Shown here: positions 28,453 through 37,642 of the stretch, one piece after another
Layout: each line of letters starts with the position of its first letter
Position numbering within the stretch: the first letter of the stretch is position 1
Origin: Chryseobacterium sp. 3008163
GTDB taxonomy: Bacteria; Bacteroidota; Bacteroidia; Flavobacteriales; Weeksellaceae
Assembly: GCF_003669035.1 (NCBI RefSeq)
Contig: NZ_CP033070.1
Coordinates: 2,170,001-2,234,000 of the forward strand
Reading direction: 5' to 3'
DNA: 64,000 nucleotides
Made by a program: the position numbers and the translations under genes
Notes under the pieces: generated by a model
Database searches by the model: none
Told to the model about the DNA's origin: nothing
The model's input: only the letters and a program-made list of their open reading frames with translations

Positions 28453-28953
28453 ATGGATAAAGTAACCTTACAAAGAATTGAAAAACTACACCCTTTTGTG
28501 AGAGAGGAAGTGAAAAAAATTATTAAAGAATGCAACGAAGCTCTCACCGGAAAAGCCAAAATTAGAATTACGCAGGGACTTCGAAGTTTTGAGGAGCAGG
28601 AAAAACTTTATGCTATCGGAAGAATCACAAACGGAAAAAAAGTAACGAACGCAAAAGCCGGGCAAAGCATTCACAATTATGGTTTGGCGGTGGATATGTG
28701 TTTAATCATTGACGGAAAAACGGCAAGCTGGGACACCGCAAAAGACTGGGACAATGATCAAGTTGCCGACTGGTATGAATGTGTGAAAATTTTCGCAAAA
28801 CATGGTTGGGATTGGGGCGGAAACTGGAAAACCTTTAAAGACCTTCCCCACTTTGAAAAGAAAAACATTTTAACGAAAAAAGGATTGATAAAAACAAGCT
28901 GGAGAACGCTTGCTAAGCTGAAAAGAGATGAGGAGGGATATGTAGTTCTCTAA
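28453..28953 (+). CDS. M15 family murein peptidase (endolysin-like)
   Basis: A 166-aa zinc peptidase of the VanY/L-alanyl-D-glutamate endopeptidase type, which cuts peptidoglycan stem peptides. Zinc ligands are visible: His74 and Asp81 in S-I-H-N-Y-G-L-A-V-D, and His133 in L-P-H-F-E. ITQGLRSFEEQEKLYAIGR is the standard phage-endolysin segment. There is no signal peptide, so it would act as a cytoplasmic endolysin needing membrane breach, like phage lysins. It is the first gene under the island promoter. Start chosen at 28453 because the upstream in-frame TTG lies in the promoter. Confidence 0.92.
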   Translation: MDKVTLQRIEKLHPFVREEVKKIIKECNEALTGKAKIRITQGLRSFEEQEKLYAIGRITNGKKVTNAKAGQSIHNYGLAVDMCLIIDGKTASWDTAKDWDNDQVADWYECVKIFAKHGWDWGGNWKTFKDLPHFEKKNILTKKGLIKTSWRTLAKLKRDEEGYVVL

Positions 28954-28980
28954 AAATATTATGATAAATCAATTATAATA

Positions 28981-29014
28981 CGTCAAGTTTTGTCGCTTTC
29001 CTCTCCTACTTTTG
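28981..29014 (+). promoter_or_regulatory. Island-type promoter of the patatin gene
   Basis: CGTCAAGTTTTGTCG (28981-28995), 11 bases, then TACTTTTG (29007-29014). The ATG at 29039 is 24 bases downstream. An in-frame TTG at 29012 overlaps the -7 box and is rejected as a start. Confidence 0.82.
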
Positions 29015-29038
29015 TTTTACCAAAATAAAGTAGAAAAA

Positions 29039-30076
29039 ATGAAAAAAACAACCATTTTATCTTTAGACGGCGGCGGAATAAGAGGTATCATTACCTGTAT
29101 TATTTTACGTTATATAGAAGAGCAGCTTCAGCATTATGACCATCCCAAGGCCAAGCTTGGAGATTATTTTGATCTGGTTGCAGGTAGTAGCACCGGAGCA
29201 CTGATTGCGTCTATTATTCTTTGTCCTGATGAGCACCGAAAAGCAAAATATTCAATCCAGAAAGGACTAGAGCTGTACGCCGAAAAAGGCGGCGATATTT
29301 TTCAGGTTTCCTTTTGGGAGAAGCTGGTTAATCCTTTCGGATTACTCAATGAAAAAATCTCCCAAGAAGCCCTTGAAAAAAACCTCAATGACTTTTTTGG
29401 AAATTTAGAATTAAAAGAATTAATAAAGCCATGTTTAATAACAAGTTATGACATAGAAAACCGAAGAGCAAAATTATTTAATTCCTGGAAAGCCAATGTA
29501 AGTGCCGATAATTTTTATGTAAAAGATGTCTGCAGAGCAACTTCGGCGGCGCCTACTTATTTTACTCCGGTTCAGATCAAATCGATGTACGGACAGATTT
29601 TCAGTCTTATAGATGGAGGAATGTTTGCCAATAATCCCGCATTATGTGCTTATGCGGAAGCCAGAAAAATTCCTTTTGCGGAAGTTTTGAAAAATCATCA
29701 GAAAGCCAATCATCCGACCGTGAACGATATGATTATTGTATCAATCGGTACAGGGCTTGAATCTAAAAGTTATTCATTCAAAAAAATGGAAAAAGCAGGA
29801 AAAATCGGCTGGGTTACTCCGATCATTGACATTCTGATGTCTGCCAATGCCGAGACCGTAGATTATCAGCTTTGCCAGATGTTTCAGACTTTGGGGCAGA
29901 GAAATCAGAAGAATTATTACCGCCTCAATCCGTCTTTGAAAAATGCATCTCCGGCAATGGATAATGTAAGAAGGTCAAATATTGAAAATCTTATACAAGC
30001 TGGATTAAGTTATATCGATGATAACAGAGAAAATTTGAATCAAATTGTTCAAAAATTAATAAAAAACAGGATATAA
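29039..30076 (+). CDS. Patatin-like phospholipase
   Basis: 345 aa. The lipid acyl hydrolase fold shows the oxyanion loop SLDGGGIRGII near the start, the nucleophile elbow G-S-S-T-G (Ser51), and the catalytic Asp in D-G-G-M (Asp192). ATSAAPTYFTPV and NNPALCAYAEA are typical of bacterial patatins related to CapV-like and ExoU-like enzymes. No signal peptide or fused domain is present. It has its own copy of the island promoter. A role in membrane disruption during release, or as an effector, is inferred from context. No CBASS cyclase is nearby. Confidence 0.92.
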   Translation: MKKTTILSLDGGGIRGIITCIILRYIEEQLQHYDHPKAKLGDYFDLVAGSSTGALIASIILCPDEHRKAKYSIQKGLELYAEKGGDIFQVSFWEKLVNPFGLLNEKISQEALEKNLNDFFGNLELKELIKPCLITSYDIENRRAKLFNSWKANVSADNFYVKDVCRATSAAPTYFTPVQIKSMYGQIFSLIDGGMFANNPALCAYAEARKIPFAEVLKNHQKANHPTVNDMIIVSIGTGLESKSYSFKKMEKAGKIGWVTPIIDILMSANAETVDYQLCQMFQTLGQRNQKNYYRLNPSLKNASPAMDNVRRSNIENLIQAGLSYIDDNRENLNQIVQKLIKNRI

Positions 30077-30148
30077 GCATTTTACCTTATAAGTAGCTAA
30101 TATAAGCTTTTTAGATTATATCTTAAATGTTTAGATAATTAAAAAACA

Positions 30149-30182
30149 CGTCATGTTTTGTCGCTTCTACCTATTAATTTTG
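30149..30182 (+). promoter_or_regulatory. Island-type promoter of the acidic mini-protein gene
   Basis: CGTCATGTTTTGTCG (30149-30163), 11 bases, then TAATTTTG (30175-30182). The leader of about 120 bases contains TTTGAATTCA (30231), which recurs at 54931 at the same distance from the next promoter copy. Confidence 0.8.
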
Positions 30183-30306
30183 AAGTAGAGATAAAGACAA
30201 AAAACAAAATCCCAAACTTTAAAAAACCTTTTTGAATTCAACATTTTCAAATGATGAACAACCAGAAGTATGTTCCAATTTTAACCCATATTTAAAAACA
30301 AAAAAC

Positions 30307-30477
30307 ATGGAAACACCAAATCACAACCCCTATACTATCTTTGATGAAGACCTCTATACAATCAACTGGAGCGATATTGAAAACACAGAAATAGACTACG
30401 ATAACTATCTCGACGAGATTGAAAATTTCTTCAGAGAAGACTTTGAAAATGATATTATTGAAGAAGATATCTTTTAA
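30307..30477 (+). CDS. Acidic mini-protein, unknown function
   Basis: 56 aa from ATG 30307 (METPNHNPYTIFDEDL). It is very acidic, ending in ENFFREDFENDIIEEDIF. A longer frame from TTG 30232 is rejected because its extra codons lie in a conserved untranslated leader. A damaged second copy with the same ending lies at 54709-54832, also behind an island promoter. The charge could suit a DNA mimic, inhibitor or chaperone role, but nothing in the sequence decides this. Confidence 0.65.
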   Translation: METPNHNPYTIFDEDLYTINWSDIENTEIDYDNYLDEIENFFREDFENDIIEEDIF

Positions 30478-30580
30478 TTTTATTTTTTACACGCTAAATT
30501 CTTACGCTGTCCATTAATGGGACCAGTTCACTAAAATATCAATACCATCAGTAAGATTATTTCTGATAGAACAAAAAAAG

Positions 30581-30615
30581 AAGAGACTATCTCAAAAAAG
30601 GCAGTCTCTTTTTAT
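30581..30615 (+). terminator. Terminator after the acidic mini-protein gene
   Basis: AAGAGACT pairs with AGTCTCTT and is followed by TTTTTA. It lies about 100 bases beyond the stop. Confidence 0.75.
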
Positions 30616-30763
30616 TAATTGCATTGCATTAAACATTTTAACTTTCAATTTATTTTTCAATCTTAATAATCAGGAATTTATTATTTATAATCAATGAATA
30701 ATTTAATATTATAGAGATAAATTCATAATTTTCGCACGTTAATTATTTAGATTAAAATATACC

Positions 30764-32218
30764 ATGAGATTACTTTTATTATTTTGCTTTATGCTTTCAG
30801 GTTTTGTATTTTCTCAGAAAATTCAGCTTAAAAAAGATAAAATTCTTTACAACGAAAAAGAAGTTGCGATCATAAAATCTCCCTACAGAGATCATTATGA
30901 GTTTTACAATTTAAACAATCAGAAAGCTTTTGATCTTGATTTAAAAGGCGTTGCTTTAGCCGGAAAAGAATTTTTATACTATCTGGATATGAAATCTGCG
31001 GACGGAAAAACGACCCAGATCCCTTACGAGGTTTTGATCACCTCTTTCAAACCCGATCGTATCATTGCTCATCAATTGGCAGTAAAATATAATTTATTTA
31101 ATGAAAAAGGACTGAACACAGCAGAGATTGAACAATTTTTTAACGTTCAGAGAGAAAATTTAGGCGATAAATACCTTCAGGCAAAAGCCAACAGTATTGC
31201 CGGTGAAAACGACAGACAAAGCAGCCTAAGCAATATAAGATCTCTTTACAATCCAAGGATTGGCTCAAAAGGTGAAATTTTGATCAATAATGGAAATTAT
31301 CCTGCAAAGATTATCGGATATTCGACTGCTTTTAATTGTGGTTTTGGAAGCGGAAACCCCTGCCTTGAGGTAAGTGACCTTGATGGAATAAAAGTAGCAA
31401 GAATGTATGAAAGCAAACAAGGTATCAAAACGTATTTGGTTAAAACTCTTGACAATCATGAATTTACATTTGTAGCAACCAGACCTTATGCTCCCTCAGA
31501 TTATGCTTTTGTGAATGAATTGATTGCCAATCTTTTCATCGAAGGTTATACACTCGAGCATCAGGCTTACTACAAAAACCAGGAGCTTCAGCATGCAAAA
31601 GTGAAAGATGCAGTCGACAGAAGTATCAATCTCTATGACGTTCTGGGATATGTCGTAGAAAAATCCGGTAAAAAGACAGAAGGATTGATCACGATTTGGT
31701 TTGAAAAGCTCGACACAGAAAGAACAGGACAGAAATTACCTGCCGACGGAGCAGATCTGTTTGGCCAAAGGGTGAGCCTGAAAACCAGTTTACCGGGAGG
31801 AGGTGCGAGAACCAAAACATATAATGCCGACTCGGGAATACATTTTTGTGTGCCTTACAACGGAGGAGAAGATTGCTACTATGGTTTAGACGTAAAAGGT
31901 GAACTGATGAAAAAGCTCCAGAATTACGGAGGCCTTCATGGTAATAATTCTTATTTCTACAGACTAGTAGCCAAGGAAAATAAAATCATGCTTTTACAGG
32001 ATCCTGTAGAGCTTCAAAAATATGTCGTGAAAACAGACATCCAGCAAAAGGGACAGATGCTCGATAACCGATCCAGCGAAAAATTATCTCTGAAACTGGC
32101 AGATTACCTTAAAGACTGTAAAACTCTTTCTGAAACTTTGAAGAAAGAAAGTTTAGACCTGAAAAATGAAGAAAACCTAATTCATATTATTTCTGAATAC
32201 AGTACTTGTAAGAAATAA
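30764..32218 (+). CDS. Secreted protein of unknown function
   Basis: 484 aa with a clear signal peptide (MRLLLLFCFMLSGFVFSQ). I recognise no domain. Visible features are YNEKEVAIIKSPYRDHYEF near the start, a Cys-containing middle (FNCGFGSGNPCLEVSD, IHFCVPYNGGEDCYYGLD) and a charged helical C-terminus. It has terminators on both sides and no island dyad, so it is an independent unit inside the island and the only exported protein here. Possibly unrelated to the toxin genes. Confidence 0.72.
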   Translation: MRLLLLFCFMLSGFVFSQKIQLKKDKILYNEKEVAIIKSPYRDHYEFYNLNNQKAFDLDLKGVALAGKEFLYYLDMKSADGKTTQIPYEVLITSFKPDRIIAHQLAVKYNLFNEKGLNTAEIEQFFNVQRENLGDKYLQAKANSIAGENDRQSSLSNIRSLYNPRIGSKGEILINNGNYPAKIIGYSTAFNCGFGSGNPCLEVSDLDGIKVARMYESKQGIKTYLVKTLDNHEFTFVATRPYAPSDYAFVNELIANLFIEGYTLEHQAYYKNQELQHAKVKDAVDRSINLYDVLGYVVEKSGKKTEGLITIWFEKLDTERTGQKLPADGADLFGQRVSLKTSLPGGGARTKTYNADSGIHFCVPYNGGEDCYYGLDVKGELMKKLQNYGGLHGNNSYFYRLVAKENKIMLLQDPVELQKYVVKTDIQQKGQMLDNRSSEKLSLKLADYLKDCKTLSETLKKESLDLKNEENLIHIISEYSTCKK

Positions 32219-32239
32219 TTTCTATCATTTTTTCATCTC

Positions 32240-32286
32240 AGGCTCGGGGATCAAATTTTTCAAATTTGATCCCCGAGCCTTTTTAT
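32240..32286 (+). terminator. Strong intrinsic terminator
   Basis: AGGCTCGGGGATCAAATTT (32240-32258) is perfectly complementary to 32262-32280, with loop TTC, and is followed by five T residues. It separates the 484-aa gene from the next promoter. Confidence 0.92.
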
Positions 32287-32331
32287 TTCAATAAAGAATC
32301 TTTTTAAACTTTTTTAAAAGAAATAATAATG

Positions 32332-32365
32332 CGTCAAGTTTTGACGTCGGCCGCCGATACCTTTG
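32332..32365 (+). promoter_or_regulatory. Island-type promoter of the giant-gene operon
   Basis: The perfect dyad CGTCAAGTTTTGACG (32332-32346), 11 bases, then TACCTTTG (32358-32365). It drives the genes from 32619 onward. The leader of about 250 bases is A-rich and holds the short hairpin AAGCTTTTTAAAAAGCTT just before the first gene. Confidence 0.85.
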
Positions 32366-32618
32366 TTTCAGAAATAACAACAGAATAAAACAACACACTA
32401 TGTAAAAACAAGAACGTAAAACGAAACTTATAGTTTAAAAAAAGAAAGTCTAATAAATATTTACAAATCAACTGAGCTTGATTAAATATTAAAAAAAACA
32501 AAACTTAACAACATGAAATAAATACAATAATTATTATGAATTCTAATCACAGAATTTTTACACGAACAAGCTTTTTAAAAAGCTTTTTAAAATTTTATAT
32601 CACAAAAAATAACACCAA

Positions 32619-34796
32619 ATGCCACAAAACACTATACAGAGCTCCACGCCTACTTCTTCTGATGGCAATGGCCTGAATGTAAGACCGGATCTTTTACCGG
32701 AATCTTATCTCTTTATTGAGAAAATTCCTTTTTCTCAGGCACCTACAGATAAATTTGGTATGACAGGGGATACTACATTCAGGACAACCTCCAGAATTAG
32801 TTATACCGGTAAAATATTCACCATCTGTCAGGGACAGGTACTCGTTCAGCCCAATTCGGATGATCCGACTAAAGTCAATCTTATTTTAAAGCCTTTCACG
32901 CAGCCTATTAAGGGACTTGCCATTAAATATTTTATTTACCGCGGGCTTAAAGCATCAGACTTTTTTGGTGCAAACCAAACGATTAATCCTATTTCAAATG
33001 CTACAGGTTTTGTAAAACAGATCAGGGATGATTTTCAGAAATTATATAATATGCTGAATCTTACAGAACCCACGCTGACAGCACAATACATTGGGTATCC
33101 GGGAACGGGATCATATGCGCAAACTACAGACTTGCTTATCGATGATTTTTTCTTTAAAATTTCACAGGAAGATGCAGGAAGCACCAATCCGAATCAAAAA
33201 GCTTTTGAATTGCCAATGATTCCGCGAGGAACTCATTTAGGAACAGTAAGCGGAAGTCAATCCATTGGTATTGACATCGTCTTAAATGAAGGAGATTATA
33301 CCATTGAAAACGATCCGAATCCGTTTAAACTAGACTTAAATTTTGCGCGTTTAAACAATCATATTTTAAATTCAACTTCGGGAGCCAATGCCTTTGAGAA
33401 CAAACTGATCAGGGAATCTGCTACACAATTCATCGACATTGCTTCTTTCTACGGACTTCACACGCACGGAAAAGGAAAACTTCATGCAAGCAACAACGGA
33501 CAGAACACCGTATTGCAGACCAATGATGAGATTTACGGCGCTATTGAAGGATTTGCTACTGCCAAAACGACTTATCTGTACATTCAGGGAAGCAGGCAAC
33601 GCTCTTATAATTTCTACAATAATCATCCTATTGGGGCAACCACCAATGATTATAAAAAGGGAACCACAACTGCCAACCTTGTTGCAGGAAAATTTTCGGA
33701 ATACTGGCCTTTGCAGGAACTTGCAGACACTCCTTCCTTGGCTATTCAGCTTACAACAGACAATAATGATGCAGCAGCATTATATGTAAAACAGGGAATT
33801 TTGAATGTAGATACTGCTAACGAAGATTATTTCATCCGAGGAGAGAATCTTTTGCAACAAGCCGATGACAACAACACTGTCGATACTGCACTTACCAAAC
33901 CCATTGTTTTTGATGTCAAGAAAACAAGCACGGGAACAAATATCGGGTCTTTTGTGCAGTTGATTTATGAGGGAAAAGCTCTTGAAATTACGAATGTAGT
34001 TCCGCCTTTAAACGCAGGAGAATCATTATTTCTAAAGGATATTGATGATGTTTTTGGATTGATTAACGTAACGCCTCATATTCAGCCTAAAAGCACGAAT
34101 GAGTTGAGATATGTAATTGATCAGAATTTATTGTTGATTGATTTTGAGAACAAGAGAGGAGGAAAAGATATTGCGACCGTTACGACAAAGAGAGTTGAAG
34201 ATATGATAATGAATGATGAAAATGAAACCTTAAAAAGAGTTACTTATGAAACATTATTAAATAACATCCGACAAGGCTTTGAAGGGTTCTATCAAAGTAG
34301 ATCAGCTTATCAAGATAATAGCAATGGAGGAACAATTACTTATAGTGACACAATGAATAATTTTTATTCCCCTGAAAAGCCATATTATTTAAAAACAGAG
34401 ATTTTCACTGGTTTGGATGGAAATACTATAACCGGACTATCCATTAAAACAGATGAAAAGACCCTTCCAAGTAAAAAGCTTTTAGGAATAACTAAAATTG
34501 AAAATGACAAATTTTCTGTACTTATTAATCAGCATCAATTGAACAATCCTAAATTTTATTTGAAAAATGAACTTTCAGATGAAACAAGTAAATATAATTC
34601 TTTAGAGGGAATAGAATATAAAAAATATTCACTTTGTATTATAGGAGAAAATCACGCTGGAGAACTCACTACAGTATTTCCAACTGACCACGTATATGTA
34701 ACAACAGTTGATAGTATGGTTTTTACTTCTAACGAATATGCGAAGTTTTATCCCAATTTATCAAAAGAAATAATTTTTAAACTAGACTTATTCTAA
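32619..34796 (+). CDS. 725-aa island protein, possible variable C-terminus
   Basis: No signal peptide and no domain I can name. The first 500 residues are beta-rich with PDLLPESYLFIEKIPFSQ, QVLVQPNSDDPTKVNLILKP and GLAIKYFIYRGLKASDFF. From about residue 505 the DNA becomes visibly more AT-rich and the protein more charged. This is the pattern of a conserved carrier with a swapped C-terminus. The stop overlaps the next ATG (TAATG), so translation is coupled. Likely a structural or carrier protein of the island system; function unknown. Confidence 0.75.
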   Translation: MPQNTIQSSTPTSSDGNGLNVRPDLLPESYLFIEKIPFSQAPTDKFGMTGDTTFRTTSRISYTGKIFTICQGQVLVQPNSDDPTKVNLILKPFTQPIKGLAIKYFIYRGLKASDFFGANQTINPISNATGFVKQIRDDFQKLYNMLNLTEPTLTAQYIGYPGTGSYAQTTDLLIDDFFFKISQEDAGSTNPNQKAFELPMIPRGTHLGTVSGSQSIGIDIVLNEGDYTIENDPNPFKLDLNFARLNNHILNSTSGANAFENKLIRESATQFIDIASFYGLHTHGKGKLHASNNGQNTVLQTNDEIYGAIEGFATAKTTYLYIQGSRQRSYNFYNNHPIGATTNDYKKGTTTANLVAGKFSEYWPLQELADTPSLAIQLTTDNNDAAALYVKQGILNVDTANEDYFIRGENLLQQADDNNTVDTALTKPIVFDVKKTSTGTNIGSFVQLIYEGKALEITNVVPPLNAGESLFLKDIDDVFGLINVTPHIQPKSTNELRYVIDQNLLLIDFENKRGGKDIATVTTKRVEDMIMNDENETLKRVTYETLLNNIRQGFEGFYQSRSAYQDNSNGGTITYSDTMNNFYSPEKPYYLKTEIFTGLDGNTITGLSIKTDEKTLPSKKLLGITKIENDKFSVLINQHQLNNPKFYLKNELSDETSKYNSLEGIEYKKYSLCIIGENHAGELTTVFPTDHVYVTTVDSMVFTSNEYAKFYPNLSKEIIFKLDLF

Positions 34797-36757
34797 TGGC
34801 ACAGGCAATTATTCTTAAAAATGGAAATATCGTAAGAAAAGGTAATATAACTAATGAAAATTTTTTTACTACCGGACATCTGGCTTCATTCGATGCACCA
34901 GATGGGACAAGATATACTTGTGCAGCTTATTTGGATATCAATAAACGTCTAACATTTTATGTTCAGGAAACTAGTTTTTATACTCATATTGAAGCTGCAG
35001 AATATGGTAAGATGAAAATTTACAATGATAAAGATTGGGGTAAAGTAGAAGAAAATGATATAATTGAAATAAGAAAAAGAGAAATATCAGTAACAGGAAC
35101 TCCAAGCTATTGTTGGAACACATATACTAAACCATATCAAAATGGAGAATCTTTTTCGGAAAAAGATATACCATTAACAGGTTTTACAGTAAACACGTCA
35201 AAAAGTTATTGTAATAATTTAGCACTAACAAATACTGCTCTTGAATTTTTCAATAAAAATGTGATTTTATCAAATGATTCAAAAGTTAAAGAAAGTATTG
35301 CGGACGTTGCACAGCTTATAAACAATATAGATAAATATATTTATGAGTCTTTTAATACTGGAATAGATTTATTAAAAGAAAATCAAAAAGCACTTTGGCG
35401 AACCTTAGATACCTCTTCGTTAAGTAGTGATTCTCAGAAAAAGGCATATTATGACCAATATTATATAAACTTGTTGAATTATTATAATTTAATAAAAAAA
35501 CGAATTTACATCCTAAATAATTCTACTGATATTGAGAGCACTATTCTGACAGCTATGAGTATGCATCCTAAAATTTTAATAGGACTAAGTGTAAAAATAA
35601 AAATCGAAATGCTAATTTATCTAGTGAAATATCTTCTTTCAGAAGATATAGATAAAGTAGAGTATGAAGAATTTGTAGTTAGTATTGTTTATTCTTTTGA
35701 TAAAACCGACACTAACAATATAAATTTATTTTTAGACGGTTTGATTGATCCTAAAAAATCAATATCTGACTCTAAAATGAAGGAGCACCCAAAACCTGAG
35801 GAATATGAAATTTTTCGAAATTCGGTTACGCTATTTGAAGCCATTTATACTAGAATGTCTCAAAGTTGGGATGTTACTGAAAAAATAATCTCTTTGGTTA
35901 ATTATATTCCTGGTGTTGATTTTGATCCTGTTTTAACTAGGTACAATTTTGTAGATGCTGTTTACAGACTGTGGAGATATAGTAAATATAATCCTTATAA
36001 AGATAATATTTACAAACCAGAATTGTTAAGCTTGGTAGAGGATAATCAAAACACAATGTTCAAATACAGTAGAAAACCATCTATCAAGTATATGCCAAAC
36101 ATGAGTTTTACGATTGATAAAACTTCTGGACCAGTAGTAATTAATTACAAGTCAAGTGAAAACTTTGGACTATATGATCAAAATTTTATTTTTGAGTTTA
36201 CAGGATATAATAAAATTTGTGCCCTTACAAATGATTGGAATGTAGTTAAAAATGAACAAATATCCGAACCACCAATCTCAAGAAGTTGGTTTCCTTATGG
36301 TTATTATGATATATTTCAACCGGTAACTCTTGTCGATCACAACAATGAGACATCTTTACCAATATTAACAGTAGATAATGCAGATCCTTCTGGTAACTTA
36401 GATAATTACAATTCTATAGTTCCTATATTTTATATTAAATACATTGCACAGCTAAGCAAAAATAAAAATGCAGAATTTCTTATTTTTAGAACTGCTGATA
36501 TTGTTACTTTTTTTAGAAGCGGAGGAGGACTAGTAGGTAAATTATCTCATATTAGAGGTCTCTCAAAATTTGAACAGATTATTACGTTAACAGAAACAAT
36601 CCAACTTTCTTTAGATGTCACAAATGCTGTATCAGATTACATCGCAAGCTGTAATAATACTAATTCAAAATTTTGTCAAAAATTAAAAATACTTTTAGGT
36701 TGGGTAGAATTAAGTGCGTTAGGAGATGATGCAATGTCTAGGCTACAAAAAAAATAG
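34796..36757 (+). CDS. Polymorphic-toxin-like protein, N-terminal carrier part
   Basis: 653 aa to a TAG stop placed directly after an A8 tract (36747-36754). It starts MAQAIILKNGNIVRKGN with a beta-rich, Cys-containing N-terminal domain and a helical middle. There is no signal peptide. One extra A would read through the stop (…SRLQKK then IAAKRFIKEI…) into the toxin-like domain at 36856-37641, which has no ATG of its own near its start. I infer one protein of about 948 aa, either genuinely split, expressed by slippage, or affected by a sequence error. The immunity candidate follows. Confidence 0.72.
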   Translation: MAQAIILKNGNIVRKGNITNENFFTTGHLASFDAPDGTRYTCAAYLDINKRLTFYVQETSFYTHIEAAEYGKMKIYNDKDWGKVEENDIIEIRKREISVTGTPSYCWNTYTKPYQNGESFSEKDIPLTGFTVNTSKSYCNNLALTNTALEFFNKNVILSNDSKVKESIADVAQLINNIDKYIYESFNTGIDLLKENQKALWRTLDTSSLSSDSQKKAYYDQYYINLLNYYNLIKKRIYILNNSTDIESTILTAMSMHPKILIGLSVKIKIEMLIYLVKYLLSEDIDKVEYEEFVVSIVYSFDKTDTNNINLFLDGLIDPKKSISDSKMKEHPKPEEYEIFRNSVTLFEAIYTRMSQSWDVTEKIISLVNYIPGVDFDPVLTRYNFVDAVYRLWRYSKYNPYKDNIYKPELLSLVEDNQNTMFKYSRKPSIKYMPNMSFTIDKTSGPVVINYKSSENFGLYDQNFIFEFTGYNKICALTNDWNVVKNEQISEPPISRSWFPYGYYDIFQPVTLVDHNNETSLPILTVDNADPSGNLDNYNSIVPIFYIKYIAQLSKNKNAEFLIFRTADIVTFFRSGGGLVGKLSHIRGLSKFEQIITLTETIQLSLDVTNAVSDYIASCNNTNSKFCQKLKILLGWVELSALGDDAMSRLQKK

Positions 36758-36855
36758 CAGCGAAAAGATTTATAAAGGAGATAGATTTTGGAGAAGGAGT
36801 ACCAGGTGATTTTAATACTGCTGAAGGACAAGAATTTATTTCGAAAATAAGGATT

Positions 36856-37641
36856 TTGGCAGCAGAAATAGACGACTTGGAATTGTTAAATAAATACAGA
36901 GAACAAGCAAAAAATAGACTTTTTGATAAACTAAATAGGGATACGGAATATTTTGAAAATTATTATTCTGATACTGAAATTAATGAGTTACTGACAATTG
37001 CTTTTGGAAAAAATCTTCCTATTGATGATATTGCGGGAATTATTCATCAAGCTTGTAGAATACGTGACCCTCATTATAAAGCACCAATAAGTGAGCTTAC
37101 AGTTAGAATGGATAATATCATTGAAGTTCGGAAAAGAGGCTTTCCGTTTCCGTTTATTTCAAAACCTCAATTTAATGATTACGTAAATAACAAAGTAATA
37201 CCTACCTTAGATAAGTTTGGTCTTCCAAAAGATAAGGCATATGTAGGAGGTTCTGGTCTTACTTCAACAACTAGTTTAAGCGGTGGAACACAAGACACCG
37301 ATTGGGTAATATATTTTAGTTCAAAAAAGAAAGAACAAGAATATGTTAATAAATTATTAGATAAATTTACTGAAATGACTACTACAACCCCTAAAGTTTT
37401 AAAATCAGGAGAAGCAAAGAAATATAAACAAGGGCTTGTGGAAGACTATAAGGCAAAAAAGCGAATTCACAAACAATATATAGTAGCAATTGAGAATGGG
37501 AAAAAGATTAACTTGTTTAAAGATGAAAATAAAGTTCAAAATTATATTGTTGATTTTTTTGGATCAACACCAACTGATATAACACCGAAAGTTTTTGGTG
37601 ATAATGATAACATTCCTCAATTAAAAATTAAATTAGAATAA
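36856..37641 (+). CDS. Toxin-like C-terminal domain with nucleotidyltransferase motif
   Basis: The frame is open from 36742 but its only early start is TTG 36856, so it is probably the 3' part of the preceding gene. Residues 129-150 read Y-V-G-G-S, 13 residues, D-T-D-W. This fits the Pol-beta nucleotidyltransferase signature hG[GS]-x(9-13)-Dh[DE]h. Such folds occur in bacterial toxins that add nucleotides to proteins or tRNA. A helical region precedes it (residues 1-90), and a basic segment (KKYKQGLVEDYKAKKRIHKQ) follows. The immunity candidate begins one base after its stop. The fold call is by motif only. Confidence 0.6.
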   Translation: MAAEIDDLELLNKYREQAKNRLFDKLNRDTEYFENYYSDTEINELLTIAFGKNLPIDDIAGIIHQACRIRDPHYKAPISELTVRMDNIIEVRKRGFPFPFISKPQFNDYVNNKVIPTLDKFGLPKDKAYVGGSGLTSTTSLSGGTQDTDWVIYFSSKKKEQEYVNKLLDKFTEMTTTTPKVLKSGEAKKYKQGLVEDYKAKKRIHKQYIVAIENGKKINLFKDENKVQNYIVDFFGSTPTDITPKVFGDNDNIPQLKIKLE

Positions 37642-37642
37642 T

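Noticed and set aside
29012..29038. TTG start at 29012 for the patatin gene
   Set aside because: It lies in the TACTTTTG -7 box. The conserved patatin sequence begins at ATG 29039.
29039..30076. Patatin as CBASS effector CapV
   Set aside because: No CD-NTase or other CBASS gene is adjacent, and its promoter ties it to the M15 gene and island.
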